From Spirosoma fluviale (GTDB lineage Bacteria > Bacteroidota > Bacteroidia > Cytophagales > Spirosomataceae): a DNA stretch of 62,994 nucleotides. Made by a program: the position numbers and the translations under genes. The stretch's first letter is position 1, and every line of letters begins with the position of its first letter. The stretch spans positions 1 to 62,994 of the forward strand of contig CAMDRO010000009.1 in assembly GCA_945906795.1 (NCBI GenBank). The letters are read 5' to 3'. The notes below the pieces were generated by a model that ran no database searches, was not told the DNA's origin, and worked only from the letters and a program-made list of their open reading frames with translations. This document shows positions 35,066 through 44,043 of the stretch, one piece after another.

Positions 35066-36136
35066 TTATTTATGCGACTCGCTATAATGTTGCTTAAGAA
35101 TATCTTCGCCAAAATCATTTCCAGTTTCTCTGAATATCGCGTGAATGTGGTTGCCATCATTTTGAAAGCCCACATTGTCATACTCAATCAAGAATTCAGG
35201 GCTATGAATCCTATAATAATGGGGTTTATTATTCTCTAAACTACCAATCCATGCAAAGTACATGTTTTTAAATCCGGACTTTTTCATTTTATCTAAAATT
35301 TCATGTGCCTTTTCATGTTCAAAATTATGGACATATTCCTGAATGATAAAACTTAAATAGGCTTTTTGAACCTCTGAGAACTCCTCGGTTGAAATGCCTT
35401 CAAACGTATCGATTCGTTGTTTACTTTTGGGGTTGGTGATGATATCTTTGGGTATACTTTGGGACAAGAGGGCTTTTGCTTTTTGATTGTCGGTCAGGGA
35501 GTGTATCAACAAAAATCCATAATCTTCCTCTTTACTCAGCACGCGCAGTCCGGCATACTTTCCTGATTTAACTTCGGATGGGTCGGTGCCAATAAAATAC
35601 GGAGATACACTAATTTTTTTGCCATCCGTCGTCATGCTTAAAGCAATGTGATGGCCGCCGAGGCTAAAACTCCAATTTCCATCCATGGTAGGCATGCCAA
35701 AAAATGAAATATAATAATTACCATGATCCCAATGGAGGTTTTGAGTCATGGTAAGTAATTCTTTCTTTATTTTCCCATCGTCAAAGGCTTTTTGATATAA
35801 AACATTCAATATATCATCTAATTGCATGATGGAAGTGGTTTTTAAATAACCCTGCGAACTCAGTGTCTCACTTAATACGCGGTGAAATACCAGTCTACTA
35901 GAGTCGGATAAATCGCCATAGCGAATGCCCGGGCGAGGCATTTGGCCTACGGGCAAATTTGTCCAAAGAACCCTTTTTTTATCCTCAAAGGAGTATATAG
36001 CTAATTTTTGTTCTGCAATGGAAAGTGTGTTGATGAATCTTGTGGCCACTTTAACCAATTTGGCCGGTGTTTGCGCTTCTGTCTTTGAATAAATAGGTAA
36101 AAGAATGATAATTAGAAAGATGACTTTAATTTTCAT
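35066..36136 (-). CDS. DUF3500 domain protein, secreted
   Basis: 356 residues with signal peptide (1-21, KTEAQ). The DUF3500 fold is recognised from the order LYQKAFDDGKI, NYYISFFGMP, GNWSFSLGGHHIALSMT (about 165-180), the following VSPYFIGTDPSEV, LRVLSKEEDYGF, and the late HIHAIFRETGNDFG. The function is unknown; the paired His of GGHHIAL and the late His could bind a metal, but this is inference. The gene returns to the low G+C of the genome, in contrast to the upstream neighbours at 31-35 kb. It is probably transcribed alone. Confidence 0.85.
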   Translation of the reverse strand: MKIKVIFLIIILLPIYSKTEAQTPAKLVKVATRFINTLSIAEQKLAIYSFEDKKRVLWTNLPVGQMPRPGIRYGDLSDSSRLVFHRVLSETLSSQGYLKTTSIMQLDDILNVLYQKAFDDGKIKKELLTMTQNLHWDHGNYYISFFGMPTMDGNWSFSLGGHHIALSMTTDGKKISVSPYFIGTDPSEVKSGKYAGLRVLSKEEDYGFLLIHSLTDNQKAKALLSQSIPKDIITNPKSKQRIDTFEGISTEEFSEVQKAYLSFIIQEYVHNFEHEKAHEILDKMKKSGFKNMYFAWIGSLENNKPHYYRIHSPEFLIEYDNVGFQNDGNHIHAIFRETGNDFGEDILKQHYSESHK

Positions 36137-36194
36137 GGAATGAGGTTTAGGTAGATAAATATAATGAGAAAATTGTAATTATCATTTCCGATGT

Positions 36195-36343
36195 ATTTAC
36201 TTCCCTGAAATAAAAGAATCCACCCTTTTGAGGTGGATTCTGGTGTACCCAAAGGCCGTCTCGATACTGTTGCTAACAAATTTTAATCGGATCAAAATCA
36301 AACACTCCTTAAGGGAATACCAATTAGTTTGATGACGTACCAT
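36195..36343 (+). repeat. Dispersed element copy with hairpin and right end
   Basis: Contains the conserved hairpin AGAATCCACC/GGTGGATTCT (36215-36241), then GGTGTACCCAAAGGCCG, ACACTCCTTAAGGG and the right terminus CAATTAGTTTGATGACGTAC. The left half is missing. The right end touches the start of a gene relic at 36342, so the insertion probably cut that gene. Confidence 0.8.
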
Positions 36344-36458
36344 GAGTGGTAAAACTGGTTTATTAAAATACTACGTTACATTTGAATTTGATAAAGACGG
36401 GAAAATTGCATGGCAAGGTGAATATTTTAATGCAGCAGATTTGTCTATAGAGCGTTAA
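36342..36458 (+). pseudogene. C-terminal relic of a small (SnoaL/NTF2-like?) gene
   Basis: A 38-codon frame starting exactly at the element end reads YVTFEFDKDGKIAWQGEYFN and ends in TAA, followed at once by a strong terminator. The late strand with DKDGKI resembles the end of SnoaL-like proteins such as the broken gene at 39045-39563. The upstream body of the gene is replaced by the dispersed element, so this is a 3' stump with its own terminator kept. Confidence 0.45.
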
Positions 36459-36481
36459 TTTAAAATTTAATTCAAAAATAG

Positions 36482-36517
36482 AGTCCCGCAGAAATAATTT
36501 CTGCGGGACTTTTTTAT
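36482..36517 (+). terminator. Rho-independent terminator
   Basis: AGTCCCGCAGAAA pairs perfectly over 13 bp with TTTCTGCGGGACT across a 3-nt loop and is followed by TTTTTT. It belongs to the relic gene in front of it. Confidence 0.9.
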
Positions 36518-36741
36518 TAAGCTAAATGCGTATTTGGTCCACTATTTAGATTTTATAGAATGAAACCACTCCCCTATGCTAACTTGTTTACTTCTTTGTT
36601 TTGTTTAAAATGATGTAATTTTTTAATCTTTGGTAACATTAAACATTTCATACGGAAATACTGATCGACAAGTTTGACAACGGAGAATGGCATGAATATA
36701 CCTTAGAATCAATGGCATCTTTCAATGCTGTTTGGATTAAA
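36518..36741. other. Region with a faint element trace and a possible gene relic
   Basis: GAAACCACTCCCCTATGCTA then CTTGTTTACTTC (about 36561-36600) resembles the right half of the dispersed element as seen at 40680. After it, one plus-strand frame (from about 36645) reads DKFDNGEWHEYTLESMAS and stays open to the next terminator without a start; this may be another gene tail, but I do not recognise it. Confidence 0.3.
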
Positions 36742-36768
36742 AAATGGAGGCCAAAATGGCCTCCATTT
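36742..36768 (-). terminator. Terminator of the 244-residue secreted protein gene
   Basis: AAATGGAGGCCA pairs with TGGCCTCCATTT over 12 bp with a 3-nt loop. On the minus strand a T run follows (ATTTTTTAATCC). It begins 49 nt after the stop codon at 36817. Confidence 0.85.
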
Positions 36769-36816
36769 AAATTTAATACACTCAGCGTATTGATATCCAA
36801 TAAGATACAAATTTAC

Positions 36817-37551
36817 CTATTTAGATGATAAAGTGGGTTGCCTTGTTTGGAAATAAACATCTGTTTCAACAATATAATTACGCATAATCGCCATGTCTTT
36901 ATCATAAGAACCTTTGCCATAAAGTTCATCCCAGGTCCCTATCATAACGCCTCCAGCATCTAATTCCTTAACACCATTTCGAAGGCGTCGGATAAAATTA
37001 AGCGTGTTAGGACCCGTTGCTGCAGATGTAACAATATAACTCGACCCATTTTTGTTCCAGAAATTTTTGTATTTAGCTACCACATCCCAAAATTCTTGGG
37101 GTGGAGCAAATTTTAATGCCATACTCATTGTTCTACTCACTCTATTAGGGTTAGTGTCATCCGATTTCAATGGGGTATTACTATACATTGTCCTATAAAG
37201 TTGGATTCCAAACCCCGTTTGTTCTTCAATATGAGGCAATACATTTTCCCTCCAATTGTTCCACTGTTCTGCGGTATTTTGTGGAGCCGCTTCCCTTTGA
37301 GCCCAACTAAATCCTACACGGCCGACAAATCGAAATTGGCCGTTGTATTTACCCCCACCTATTTGGTAGACGGTTACTTCATAGGGGGAACCTAATTTCT
37401 GGTATTTGTCGACATGGCTTTCTACCGCGGCGCGAAAAGCTGCACCATGTCCCATTTTAATTTTGTACGTAGAACTTTGTAACGTTACTGACTGACTAAA
37501 TCCAGACAAGCTTATGCCCGTGAGACATAGAACTAAGAGTAATTTTTTCAT
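36817..37551 (-). CDS. Secreted protein of unknown function with two ABM-like halves
   Basis: 244 residues with a classic signal peptide (1-20, SLSGFSQ). I do not recognise a named family. Both halves open with a strand rich in Lys/Met and a helix, YKIKMGHGAAFRAAVESHVD (28-47) and MALKFAPPQEFWDVVAKYKN (about 147-166), each followed by a strand, as in dimeric alpha/beta-barrel (NIPSNAP/antibiotic monooxygenase-like) proteins. A duplicated ferredoxin-like fold is an inference from this pattern. It is divergent from the AraC-type regulator, and a 29-nt perfect hairpin lies in the shared promoter region, so regulation by that protein is plausible. Confidence 0.6.
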   Translation of the reverse strand: MKKLLLVLCLTGISLSGFSQSVTLQSSTYKIKMGHGAAFRAAVESHVDKYQKLGSPYEVTVYQIGGGKYNGQFRFVGRVGFSWAQREAAPQNTAEQWNNWRENVLPHIEEQTGFGIQLYRTMYSNTPLKSDDTNPNRVSRTMSMALKFAPPQEFWDVVAKYKNFWNKNGSSYIVTSAATGPNTLNFIRRLRNGVKELDAGGVMIGTWDELYGKGSYDKDMAIMRNYIVETDVYFQTRQPTLSSK

Positions 37552-37629
37552 GTGTTTTTTGGTTAATGTTTAAATGATTAATCAAAGAAAATTTATTTCC
37601 CAACTAATTATTTCAACATACATTGAAAG

Positions 37630-37658
37630 CTTGTTCCTTTTTCAGAAAAAGGAACAAG
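37630..37658. promoter_or_regulatory. Perfect inverted repeat in a divergent promoter region
   Basis: CTTGTTCCTTTTT (37630-37642) and AAAAAGGAACAAG (37646-37658) form a 13-bp perfect inverted repeat with a 3-nt centre. Both neighbouring genes point away from it, so a terminator has no obvious use; an operator for the adjacent AraC-type regulator or an mRNA leader hairpin fits better. Confidence 0.45.
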
Positions 37659-37732
37659 TTAAAAATCATATAATTTCAAATTAAAATGATATATTTCGTA
37701 AAATCCATTCTTTTATTTTTCAAAAATATACC

Positions 37733-38926
37733 ATGGAAGCCCTCGTGCCATTTTTTGGAGTTTTTACTTCTTTGATAATGGTTTACTATTTTATAAGGGT
37801 AAAAAAAAGGAATCTTTTTTTATTGTTGTATTTTCTATGCAGTAATATATTATTGTTGACCTATTTCGGACTGTATTTTTCCAAAAACACATTTTTGGAG
37901 GCCCTTTGTTTTGTTCATTTTATCCCATTGACCTATTTACTCGGCCCCCTTTTGTTTTTTTATATGAAGTATTCGTTAAGGCCAATCAGATTTCAAAAAA
38001 GAGACTTTATCCATTTGCTTCCTGCATTCTTTTGTTTCATATATACTATACCGTTTTATCTTTTACCTTTCAAAGAAAAAATTATTTTAGCTCATGAAAT
38101 TGTCAATATAAGCTTCAATTTTCATTTGAAAATTTCATTTTTCTCGCTAGAACTAATTCTCTATTGTCGTTCGATTCATTTGTTGATCTATGCCATATTT
38201 TCTCTGATTTATATGAAATTGAAATTTTACAGATTCATAAAAGTCCATGGACCTCTATCGAAAGAGTTAAAATCGTATACGCTTTTTATAACGCTCCTCT
38301 TAAGTTTACAAATCTTAATAACCGTTTATAACCATGGATTTACGTCCGTGGTTCAATCAAAATTCTATATACTATTTTGGGGCATTCCCTTGCATTTAAT
38401 TTTTACGAAATTATACTATTTCAGAGTCATGGGAATAGGGTTTTTTCTTCAAAATTTCTTCCTATTCTTCTTTCCATCCATCTTAACCAATGAGAAATTT
38501 GTGTTAAGGATTTTCTTAGATAAAAAAATTAAAAATGAAACAAACAGTTATATCCCCAATGATTTGAATTTCCAAAATAAAACGCAGATCTTGACCAAGA
38601 AATTGGCAGATTATTTAGTAGAATCAGCTATTATCGATCATCATTTCAGTTTAAAAAAAATGTCATTCGAATTAAATATTCCAGAAAGAGAGATATCAAA
38701 TTATTTGAAAAATAATTTAAATACAACATTTTGTGATTGGAAAAATAGCCTTCGATTGGATTATGCAACTAATTTGATCGATCAAGGAAATGCTAATTAC
38801 ATGACGATACAGGGAATTAGCCAATCCGTTGGGATTCAGTCGAGATCTAAATTTATTGATTTATTCAAAAAAAATAAGGGAATGACCCCTTCGGAATACA
38901 TTAAAAATAGAATTCACACGAAATAA
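37733..38926 (+). CDS. AraC-family transcription regulator with N-terminal membrane domain
   Basis: 397 residues. The first 250 or so residues form about seven or eight hydrophobic helices (for example LLLYFLCSNILLLTYFGLYF and FIHLLPAFFCFIYTIPFYLL), the rest is a cytosolic AraC-type DNA-binding domain with two HTH motifs: FSLKKMSFELNIPEREISNY (about 303-322) and IQGISQSVGIQSRSKFIDLF, ending with KNKGMTPSEYIKN. Such membrane-tethered AraC proteins are common in Bacteroidota and are presumed to sense a signal in or at the membrane. Many Phe/Leu TTT/TTA codons make it even more AT-rich than the surroundings. The divergent secreted protein is a likely target. Confidence 0.88.
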   Translation: MEALVPFFGVFTSLIMVYYFIRVKKRNLFLLLYFLCSNILLLTYFGLYFSKNTFLEALCFVHFIPLTYLLGPLLFFYMKYSLRPIRFQKRDFIHLLPAFFCFIYTIPFYLLPFKEKIILAHEIVNISFNFHLKISFFSLELILYCRSIHLLIYAIFSLIYMKLKFYRFIKVHGPLSKELKSYTLFITLLLSLQILITVYNHGFTSVVQSKFYILFWGIPLHLIFTKLYYFRVMGIGFFLQNFFLFFFPSILTNEKFVLRIFLDKKIKNETNSYIPNDLNFQNKTQILTKKLADYLVESAIIDHHFSLKKMSFELNIPEREISNYLKNNLNTTFCDWKNSLRLDYATNLIDQGNANYMTIQGISQSVGIQSRSKFIDLFKKNKGMTPSEYIKNRIHTK

Positions 38927-39044
38927 CCTGTTTTAGTATACTGTTTTCCTCAAGTAATAGGTATCAATTATTTTTTTGTGTATCATTTGATACACAGAAA
39001 TATTAATTTACATGTATTAATTCACCCCCCAAACAATTAAAAAA

Positions 39045-39563
39045 ATGAAAAAATTAGTAGTATGTATTCTTTTGTCAGCGTCAATAATCGCTTGTACATC
39101 CAAAGAAACAAAAACAACTGAAGCATCAAAGCAATAAACAGGTACTGTAACTCAAACGGGCCCCGATGTTGATTTAATTAAAAAAAGTATGACCACATTT
39201 GTAAATGCTGATTGGAAAAATTATGCTTCATGCTATACGGATAGTGCAAAAGCATTTCATAATGTTTGGCCTTCTGAAACTGATACTTCAGTAGGTGTAA
39301 GAATACCACAAATAATTAAGGTCTTTAAAAAACAAAAAGAATTAATTGATGGTAATATTACTCTAGGAAAAACTTATTATGAAGTAATAAGCATGCCTAA
39401 TGGTAATAAGTTCGGTCATCTTTGGGCTGAGTCATCCTGGATATCAAAAAAAGGTGTAGCTGGTAAATTAAATTTATTTAATTCGTACGGTATTAATAAA
39501 TAGGGTAAAATTACTTTCGAATTTAATATTTATGACACTAAAGATGTTGTAAATCTTAAGTAA
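39045..39563 (+). pseudogene. SnoaL/NTF2-like lipoprotein gene with two in-frame stop codons
   Basis: One continuous frame: MKKLVVCILLSASIIACTSK (lipobox IIAC) up to TAA after codon 30, then TQTGPDVDLIKKSMTTFVNA, NYASCYTDSAKAFHNVW, KTYYEVISMPNGNKFGHLW and FNSYGINK, a TAG, and GKITFEFNIYDTKDV to a final TAA. The pieces line up without frameshift as one lipoprotein of the SnoaL-like type. Only two single-base nonsense changes separate it from an intact gene, so decay is recent. If translated at all, an internal ATG at 39189 would give a 104-residue cytosolic fragment. Confidence 0.7.
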
Positions 39564-39658
39564 TTAACATTTTAAGAGTTAGGAAAAACACAAATTGGCC
39601 TTTAGCAATGGGGGCCTATTTTTATGGATTCCAGCAAACATCAAAACGGTAAATAAAA

Positions 39659-40654
39659 ATGCTTAGAAAAAATATCTTGGACTGTATAGGCAACACTCCT
39701 ATGGTCAAACTTAATAAAGTGGTGCCTCAAGACGCCGCTAATATCTATGTCAAACTCGAGTACTTTAATCCTTCTGGGTCTAAAAAGGATCGAATGGCTT
39801 TAGCGATGATAGAAGGTGCTGAAAAAAGAGGCACACTGAAAAAAGGCATGAGGGTAGTGGAATATTCCGGAGGAAGTACTGGGGCTGCGCTTGCGTTGAT
39901 TTGTTCTCTTAAAGGCTATCCATTTAGATTAATTACCTCCAATGCATTTAGTAAAGAAAAGATAAATATGATGCGCGCCTTAGGAGCCCAATTAGAAATT
40001 ATTGAGAGCCCTGATGGAAAAATATCAAAGTCCGTTATTGACGCCATGGTTTCAAGGGCTACTGAAATTGCCAAAGAACCCAATACTTTTTTTACTAATC
40101 AATTATCAAACAATGATGTGCTGGATGGATTTGAGCAATTAGGAAAAGAGATTATTGATCAATTAAAGGGTATAAAAGTCGATGCTATTTGCGATAGTGT
40201 AGGAACAGCCGGAACCCTTATGGGAATTTCACGCGCATTTAAAGGTTCAGATAGACCTCAATTTATTGCCTTAGAGCCTTCAAGTTTACCTGTTTTGACA
40301 TCAGGAGAAAAAGGATCTCAAAGTGTGGAAGGTATTGGATTAGGTTTTATTCCTGCACTGCTCGATATGAAACATTATGACAAAGCAATGGCCATCGATG
40401 AAAAAGAAGCCAGAGTCATGGCTAAGCGGTTGGCAAAGGAAGAGGGCATTTTTGCAGGAACATCCACTGGCATAAATGTGGCTGGAGCCATAGAAATAGC
40501 AAAGACATTAGGGCCAAATAAAAATATAGTGGTGGTAGCCTGCGATGCTGGATTGAAATATTTAAATGAAGGCCTGTATTTTATAAAGGCCAACACCATC
40601 TTACACGATTGGATCTTAATTAGATCAAAACCGAACCAGATTAATCCATTCTAA
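39659..40654 (+). CDS. Cysteine synthase-family PLP enzyme (beta-replacing), specificity open
   Basis: Fold-type II PLP enzyme of the cysteine synthase/cystathionine beta-synthase family, 331 residues. Seen: IGNTPMVKL (10-18), the PLP lysine in GSKKDR (Lys43), phosphate loop GTAGTLMG, SVEGIGLGFIP and a late GTSTGINVAGA. The substrate loop that in CysK is TSGNTG reads SGGSTG (70-75), so the conserved Asn is Ser here, which argues against plain O-acetylserine sulfhydrylase activity. No sulfur-assimilation gene lies near; the gene stands alone after a broken lipoprotein gene and before a degenerate copy of the dispersed element. Related enzymes make siderophore or antibiotic precursors such as 2,3-diaminopropionate. 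Confidence 0.8.
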   Translation: MLRKNILDCIGNTPMVKLNKVVPQDAANIYVKLEYFNPSGSKKDRMALAMIEGAEKRGTLKKGMRVVEYSGGSTGAALALICSLKGYPFRLITSNAFSKEKINMMRALGAQLEIIESPDGKISKSVIDAMVSRATEIAKEPNTFFTNQLSNNDVLDGFEQLGKEIIDQLKGIKVDAICDSVGTAGTLMGISRAFKGSDRPQFIALEPSSLPVLTSGEKGSQSVEGIGLGFIPALLDMKHYDKAMAIDEKEARVMAKRLAKEEGIFAGTSTGINVAGAIEIAKTLGPNKNIVVVACDAGLKYLNEGLYFIKANTILHDWILIRSKPNQINPF

Positions 40655-40800
40655 TTTTATCACCCTCTTTATACGATTTGTGTAAGATGAAATCACTCCC
40701 CTGTGCTAATTTGTTTGCTGCTAGGTTTTATTTTACTTAAAATGAATTAATTTGTACGTCGGTAATTCTTGGGCCAAAATCTTGAATAACAGAACCACAA
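40630..40800 (+). repeat. Degenerate copy of the dispersed element (right half)
   Basis: AATCCATTCTAATTTTATC, ATGAAATCACTCCCC, TGTGCTAATTTGTTTGCTGC and TTTACTTAAAATGAATT match the order of the right half in clear copies (TTGTGCTC..TTTGCTGCTTGG..TTTATTTAAAATG). TTGTACGTCGGTAATT near 40751 may be a remnant of an end. The hairpin is absent. Confidence 0.45.
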
Positions 40801-40812
40801 TTAATCAAAATA

Positions 40813-41961
40813 TCACCTCCCCTGTTTACTAATCTTCACCACACTTAATGACCCATTGGTTTGAGATGTCAAGGTTAACACATAATTTCCATCAGGTAAA
40901 TCAGCTAATTCAATTACCGTGCTTTCAGAAGAAATTTTCCCTTTTAAAACAGTTTTACCACTATAGTCATAAACCACATACATTGAACCCAAATTTTTTG
41001 AATCAACTCTTACATGAATTAAATCTTGCGTAGGATTGGGAAAAATTTGAATTGGCTTCCATTCAGAAGTGATTTCTAAAACATTTGAAGGATAAGGCTG
41101 CCCAACATAAACCATTAAATAGCTATTATTTTTAATTTTTAAAACACTAGGATCTCCACCTTGAATGTTTGTAGAAACATAACCTGACCAAATACTTCCA
41201 TTGGTAGAGTAATTGTACCATATAGTGGCACCACTTCCATAAAAACGTAATTCATTTGTATTTTCAATCATAAAATTTCCTGTCCAATTATGGAAATTAT
41301 CTGATGGAATGTTAGAAACAGGAGCGAAATTAAGTCCATCCGGCGATACGTAGTGATACGCACCTTGTTGAGGTGAGCCTATGGGTGACAAAAAGTGCCA
41401 ACTTTTATTAAAAAAAATAATTGCTGGGTCAATAACTTGATTAGTAAGTTCATCTACTCGCGAGCCTGATTCAAAGTTAAAATTAATCCCGTCTGAACTT
41501 TTGGCAGAATATGTATTAACGGTGGCATCTAAACCATTTTTAGGAATTCCATTGCTGGAGGAAAAATATATTCTGATACTATCATTACCAAATACAGTTA
41601 GTGTTGGATCAAAGGGCCTTTGATAATTTGAAGGTAAACCATTAACGACAATAGGTTTTGGTTGAGACCAATTACGACCATTGTCATATGAAAATTTTAC
41701 TGCAACCCTATCCCATGTTGGAGATAGTTTAGGTTGCCTAAACCATTGAAATGTAGCAATTAAAGTATCCCCTTTCCATTTTATGACAGATGGGACACCT
41801 GAAGAATCTTGAAATACAACGGGAGCATTGAATGTAATTCCATCAGAAGACCAAGCTATTTTCAAAGGATTGTTCCAAGGAGGATTCGCCTGACAAAAGC
41901 AACTTAATGCTAAAAGTTGTGACGCAAGCGCAAATATTAAATGACAAATTTTCATTTTCAA
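40813..41961 (-). CDS. Secreted sialidase-like propeller protein with T9SS sorting domain
   Basis: 382 residues: signal peptide (1-24, LALSCFCQA), a beta-propeller-like body with repeating Asp/Ser-Trp blades (KIAWSSDGITFNAPVVFQDS, KFSYDNGRNWSQPKPIVVNG, YSAKSSDGINFNFESGSRV, YYNYSTNG-type turns) as in glycosyl hydrolase/sialidase-fold proteins, and a C-terminal type A sorting domain (about 308-382: IQIFPNPTQDLIHV, VYDYSGKTVLKGKI, LADLPDGNYVLTL). It should be exported by the type IX system and anchored or released at the surface. No clear catalytic acid pair stands out; sugar binding or cleavage is inference. Confidence 0.75.
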   Translation of the reverse strand: MKMKICHLIFALASQLLALSCFCQANPPWNNPLKIAWSSDGITFNAPVVFQDSSGVPSVIKWKGDTLIATFQWFRQPKLSPTWDRVAVKFSYDNGRNWSQPKPIVVNGLPSNYQRPFDPTLTVFGNDSIRIYFSSSNGIPKNGLDATVNTYSAKSSDGINFNFESGSRVDELTNQVIDPAIIFFNKSWHFLSPIGSPQQGAYHYVSPDGLNFAPVSNIPSDNFHNWTGNFMIENTNELRFYGSGATIWYNYSTNGSIWSGYVSTNIQGGDPSVLKIKNNSYLMVYVGQPYPSNVLEITSEWKPIQIFPNPTQDLIHVRVDSKNLGSMYVVYDYSGKTVLKGKISSESTVIELADLPDGNYVLTLTSQTNGSLSVVKISKQGR

Positions 41962-42203
41962 TTCAAGCTTTTAGCTTTAGAAAGATTTATTTTAAGCCAA
42001 ACCAAAATTTACATCAAACCAAAATAATCTTTGAATTATATCCCACGTTGTCAAAATAAGACCACTTTCAAATATTAAGATTCCCTGAAATTGATAATAA
42101 AAAAGGGTTTAACCAATACAATTGGGATACTATAGGAACATGACAAGAAATGATTACAAATTATATTTTTGGTAGATAGGTATTCTTAAAAACTAGCTTT
42201 AAT

Positions 42204-43499
42204 TTAATCGATTGAGCGCTCATTCAACGTTTTTCTTTGAATTTTTCGGATGGCTGACTCAATGGATTTTTCAGGTTCTATGATATTATATTCTCCCCAA
42301 AAATCTGGGTCAGCTAAACTTAAAACTTTATCTGACATAATTACATTGGAGGTCAATTTTTGAGTATTTGGGTTCTCTTTGATGTCCTGTTTTTTCCAAT
42401 CGGTGACGGCCATTTCCAACGAGGTGCTATAGATCGTGTTGAATATTCTTTTGTTCCAATTTAATTTAAACGTCAAATCCCCACGAGAATAGGCAAAAAT
42501 CCATTTGCCATTTTGTTGTCGGTAGTTAATTTGATAGCGGACTTCTGTAGGATAAACATCAACACCAATAGGTTTTTTGCGCGTTAATAGAAGTCCTGAC
42601 TTAATTTTATCCTCTACATTTAGTTGGAAGGTAGCGCTTATGACAGCAAGACTTTTCACATCGATATACATTTTCCCATAGTAGAGAGGGCTTTCGTTTG
42701 TTGGTTTTTGTTTGAAAGCTAAAACCAACACTTGCTGATCATTTATTTGGGTAATATCCTCTAAACTAAAATCATATAATTCGAATGCATTTTCTGAAAA
42801 TATAAAACTGGGATATTTAATTAAATCAAGGTATAAGGCGGAAAAAGGGCCTCCTTGTAATTTAAAATTGACGGTGTCTAATTTAGTGTAATCAGCATTT
42901 TTTCTACCCTTAAAAAGATTGACTTGGTCTTGCGAACCTTTTGAAAAGGGCTGCTTTTGAATATTAACGATGGATTCAGAAAGGGAGACATAGCTACGCC
43001 GTTTTCGAATGGTTTCTCGATAAAAACCAGTCATTTGAATGGGGTCATCTCCATAATTTTGTAATCGATTATTTAATACCGCTAAAAATATACTTTTTGC
43101 ATCCACCACTTTCACCACCACTTCTTCGAGTATCGTATTGCTGGGTTCCAAATACAACACATTTTTTTCTGGCTTTAATTCTTTGATTGGAACAACTTTA
43201 TTTTTATATCCCAAAAATGAAATAATAAGGCTTGAATTCTGCTTTTCTGTTGGAATTTTAATTGAAAAATTTCCCTCACTATTGCTAATGGTAGAGATTG
43301 TTGTTCCAGAGACTATAATACTCGCAAAGATTAGTTCATCCCTTGTTTTACTATCCAAAATAGATCCTTTGAATTGTTTGTACGAACTGGAATCTGTCAT
43401 GTAATAGACTGAGAAACGGGCTTCTGATTGTATTTGAGCAAGAATCATGAAGAATAATCCAATGAATCCTCGAAAATAAAAGTGTAGGTTAGTTTTCAT
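42204..43499 (-). CDS. CarboxypepD_reg-like domain protein, exported
   Basis: 431 residues with a signal region (to about 26, QSEARF). The N-terminal beta-sandwich (KQFKGSILDSKTRDELIFAS ... LIISFLGYKNKVVPI, about 41-110) is the carboxypeptidase-regulatory-like domain that also heads TonB receptors. It is followed by a long domain (ILEEVVVKVVDAKSIF, QMTGFYRETIRKRRSYVSLS, KMYIDVKSLAVISATFQL) shared by a widespread group of Bacteroidota outer-membrane-associated proteins of unknown role. There is no plug or barrel. It lies 242 nt upstream of the sialidase-like gene on the same strand. No enzymatic function can be assigned. Confidence 0.75.
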   Translation of the reverse strand: MKTNLHFYFRGFIGLFFMILAQIQSEARFSVYYMTDSSSYKQFKGSILDSKTRDELIFASIIVSGTTISTISNSEGNFSIKIPTEKQNSSLIISFLGYKNKVVPIKELKPEKNVLYLEPSNTILEEVVVKVVDAKSIFLAVLNNRLQNYGDDPIQMTGFYRETIRKRRSYVSLSESIVNIQKQPFSKGSQDQVNLFKGRKNADYTKLDTVNFKLQGGPFSALYLDLIKYPSFIFSENAFELYDFSLEDITQINDQQVLVLAFKQKPTNESPLYYGKMYIDVKSLAVISATFQLNVEDKIKSGLLLTRKKPIGVDVYPTEVRYQINYRQQNGKWIFAYSRGDLTFKLNWNKRIFNTIYSTSLEMAVTDWKKQDIKENPNTQKLTSNVIMSDKVLSLADPDFWGEYNIIEPEKSIESAIRKIQRKTLNERSID

Positions 43500-43734
43500 T
43501 ATATGGATACAATAAAATTAATTGCCAAAAATTGTAATCAGTTTTCTGCCTTTATCTACTAATTTTTAATCTACATATTAAAGTATAAAACAAAATATTT
43601 AAAAATCAAATATAATGAATGAATTTATATGATCACATGTAATTAGAACTAAGTATTATAATTAACGATACAGCATTTATTTTATTTCTCATTTATGAAA
43701 ACTCTCTCTCTGGTTGAAATCATTCCTATTGCTT

Positions 43735-44010
43735 CCTAATGAGCTACCAAACCCCCTGAAAATACAGAATCCACCCTTTTGAGGTGGATTCTGGTGTACC
43801 CAAAGGCCTACTCGATGATTACACTATTGGATCTTAATCAAATCAATACGAAACCCATATTTTTCAATGCAAGAAAATTGGATTATTCAATTCGATTCAG
43901 TTGGGTTAAAATCAATTCTTTGTGCGCTCTTGTTTGCTGCTTGGATTAAAATGGGATGTGTTTTATTTAAAATGTATTGATTGCATCGTTCGAATTCATA
44001 AAGTATGACG
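43735..44010 (+). repeat. Dispersed element copy, hairpin plus right half
   Basis: Contains GAGCTACCAAACCCCC, the perfect hairpin AGAATCCACC/GGTGGATTCT (43766-43792), GGTGTACCCAAAGGCC, GAAACCCATATTTTTCAATG, GATTATTCAATTCGATTCAG, and TTGTTTGCTGCTTGGATTAA. Both termini are lost. On the minus strand the hairpin leads into a T-poor tract, so termination of the FAD gene (ends 44044) would be weak. The wider gap 43500-44043 has no gene. Confidence 0.8.
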
Positions 44011-44043
44011 ATGCACACCCTCACGTTGATTTGTCAATTTAAT

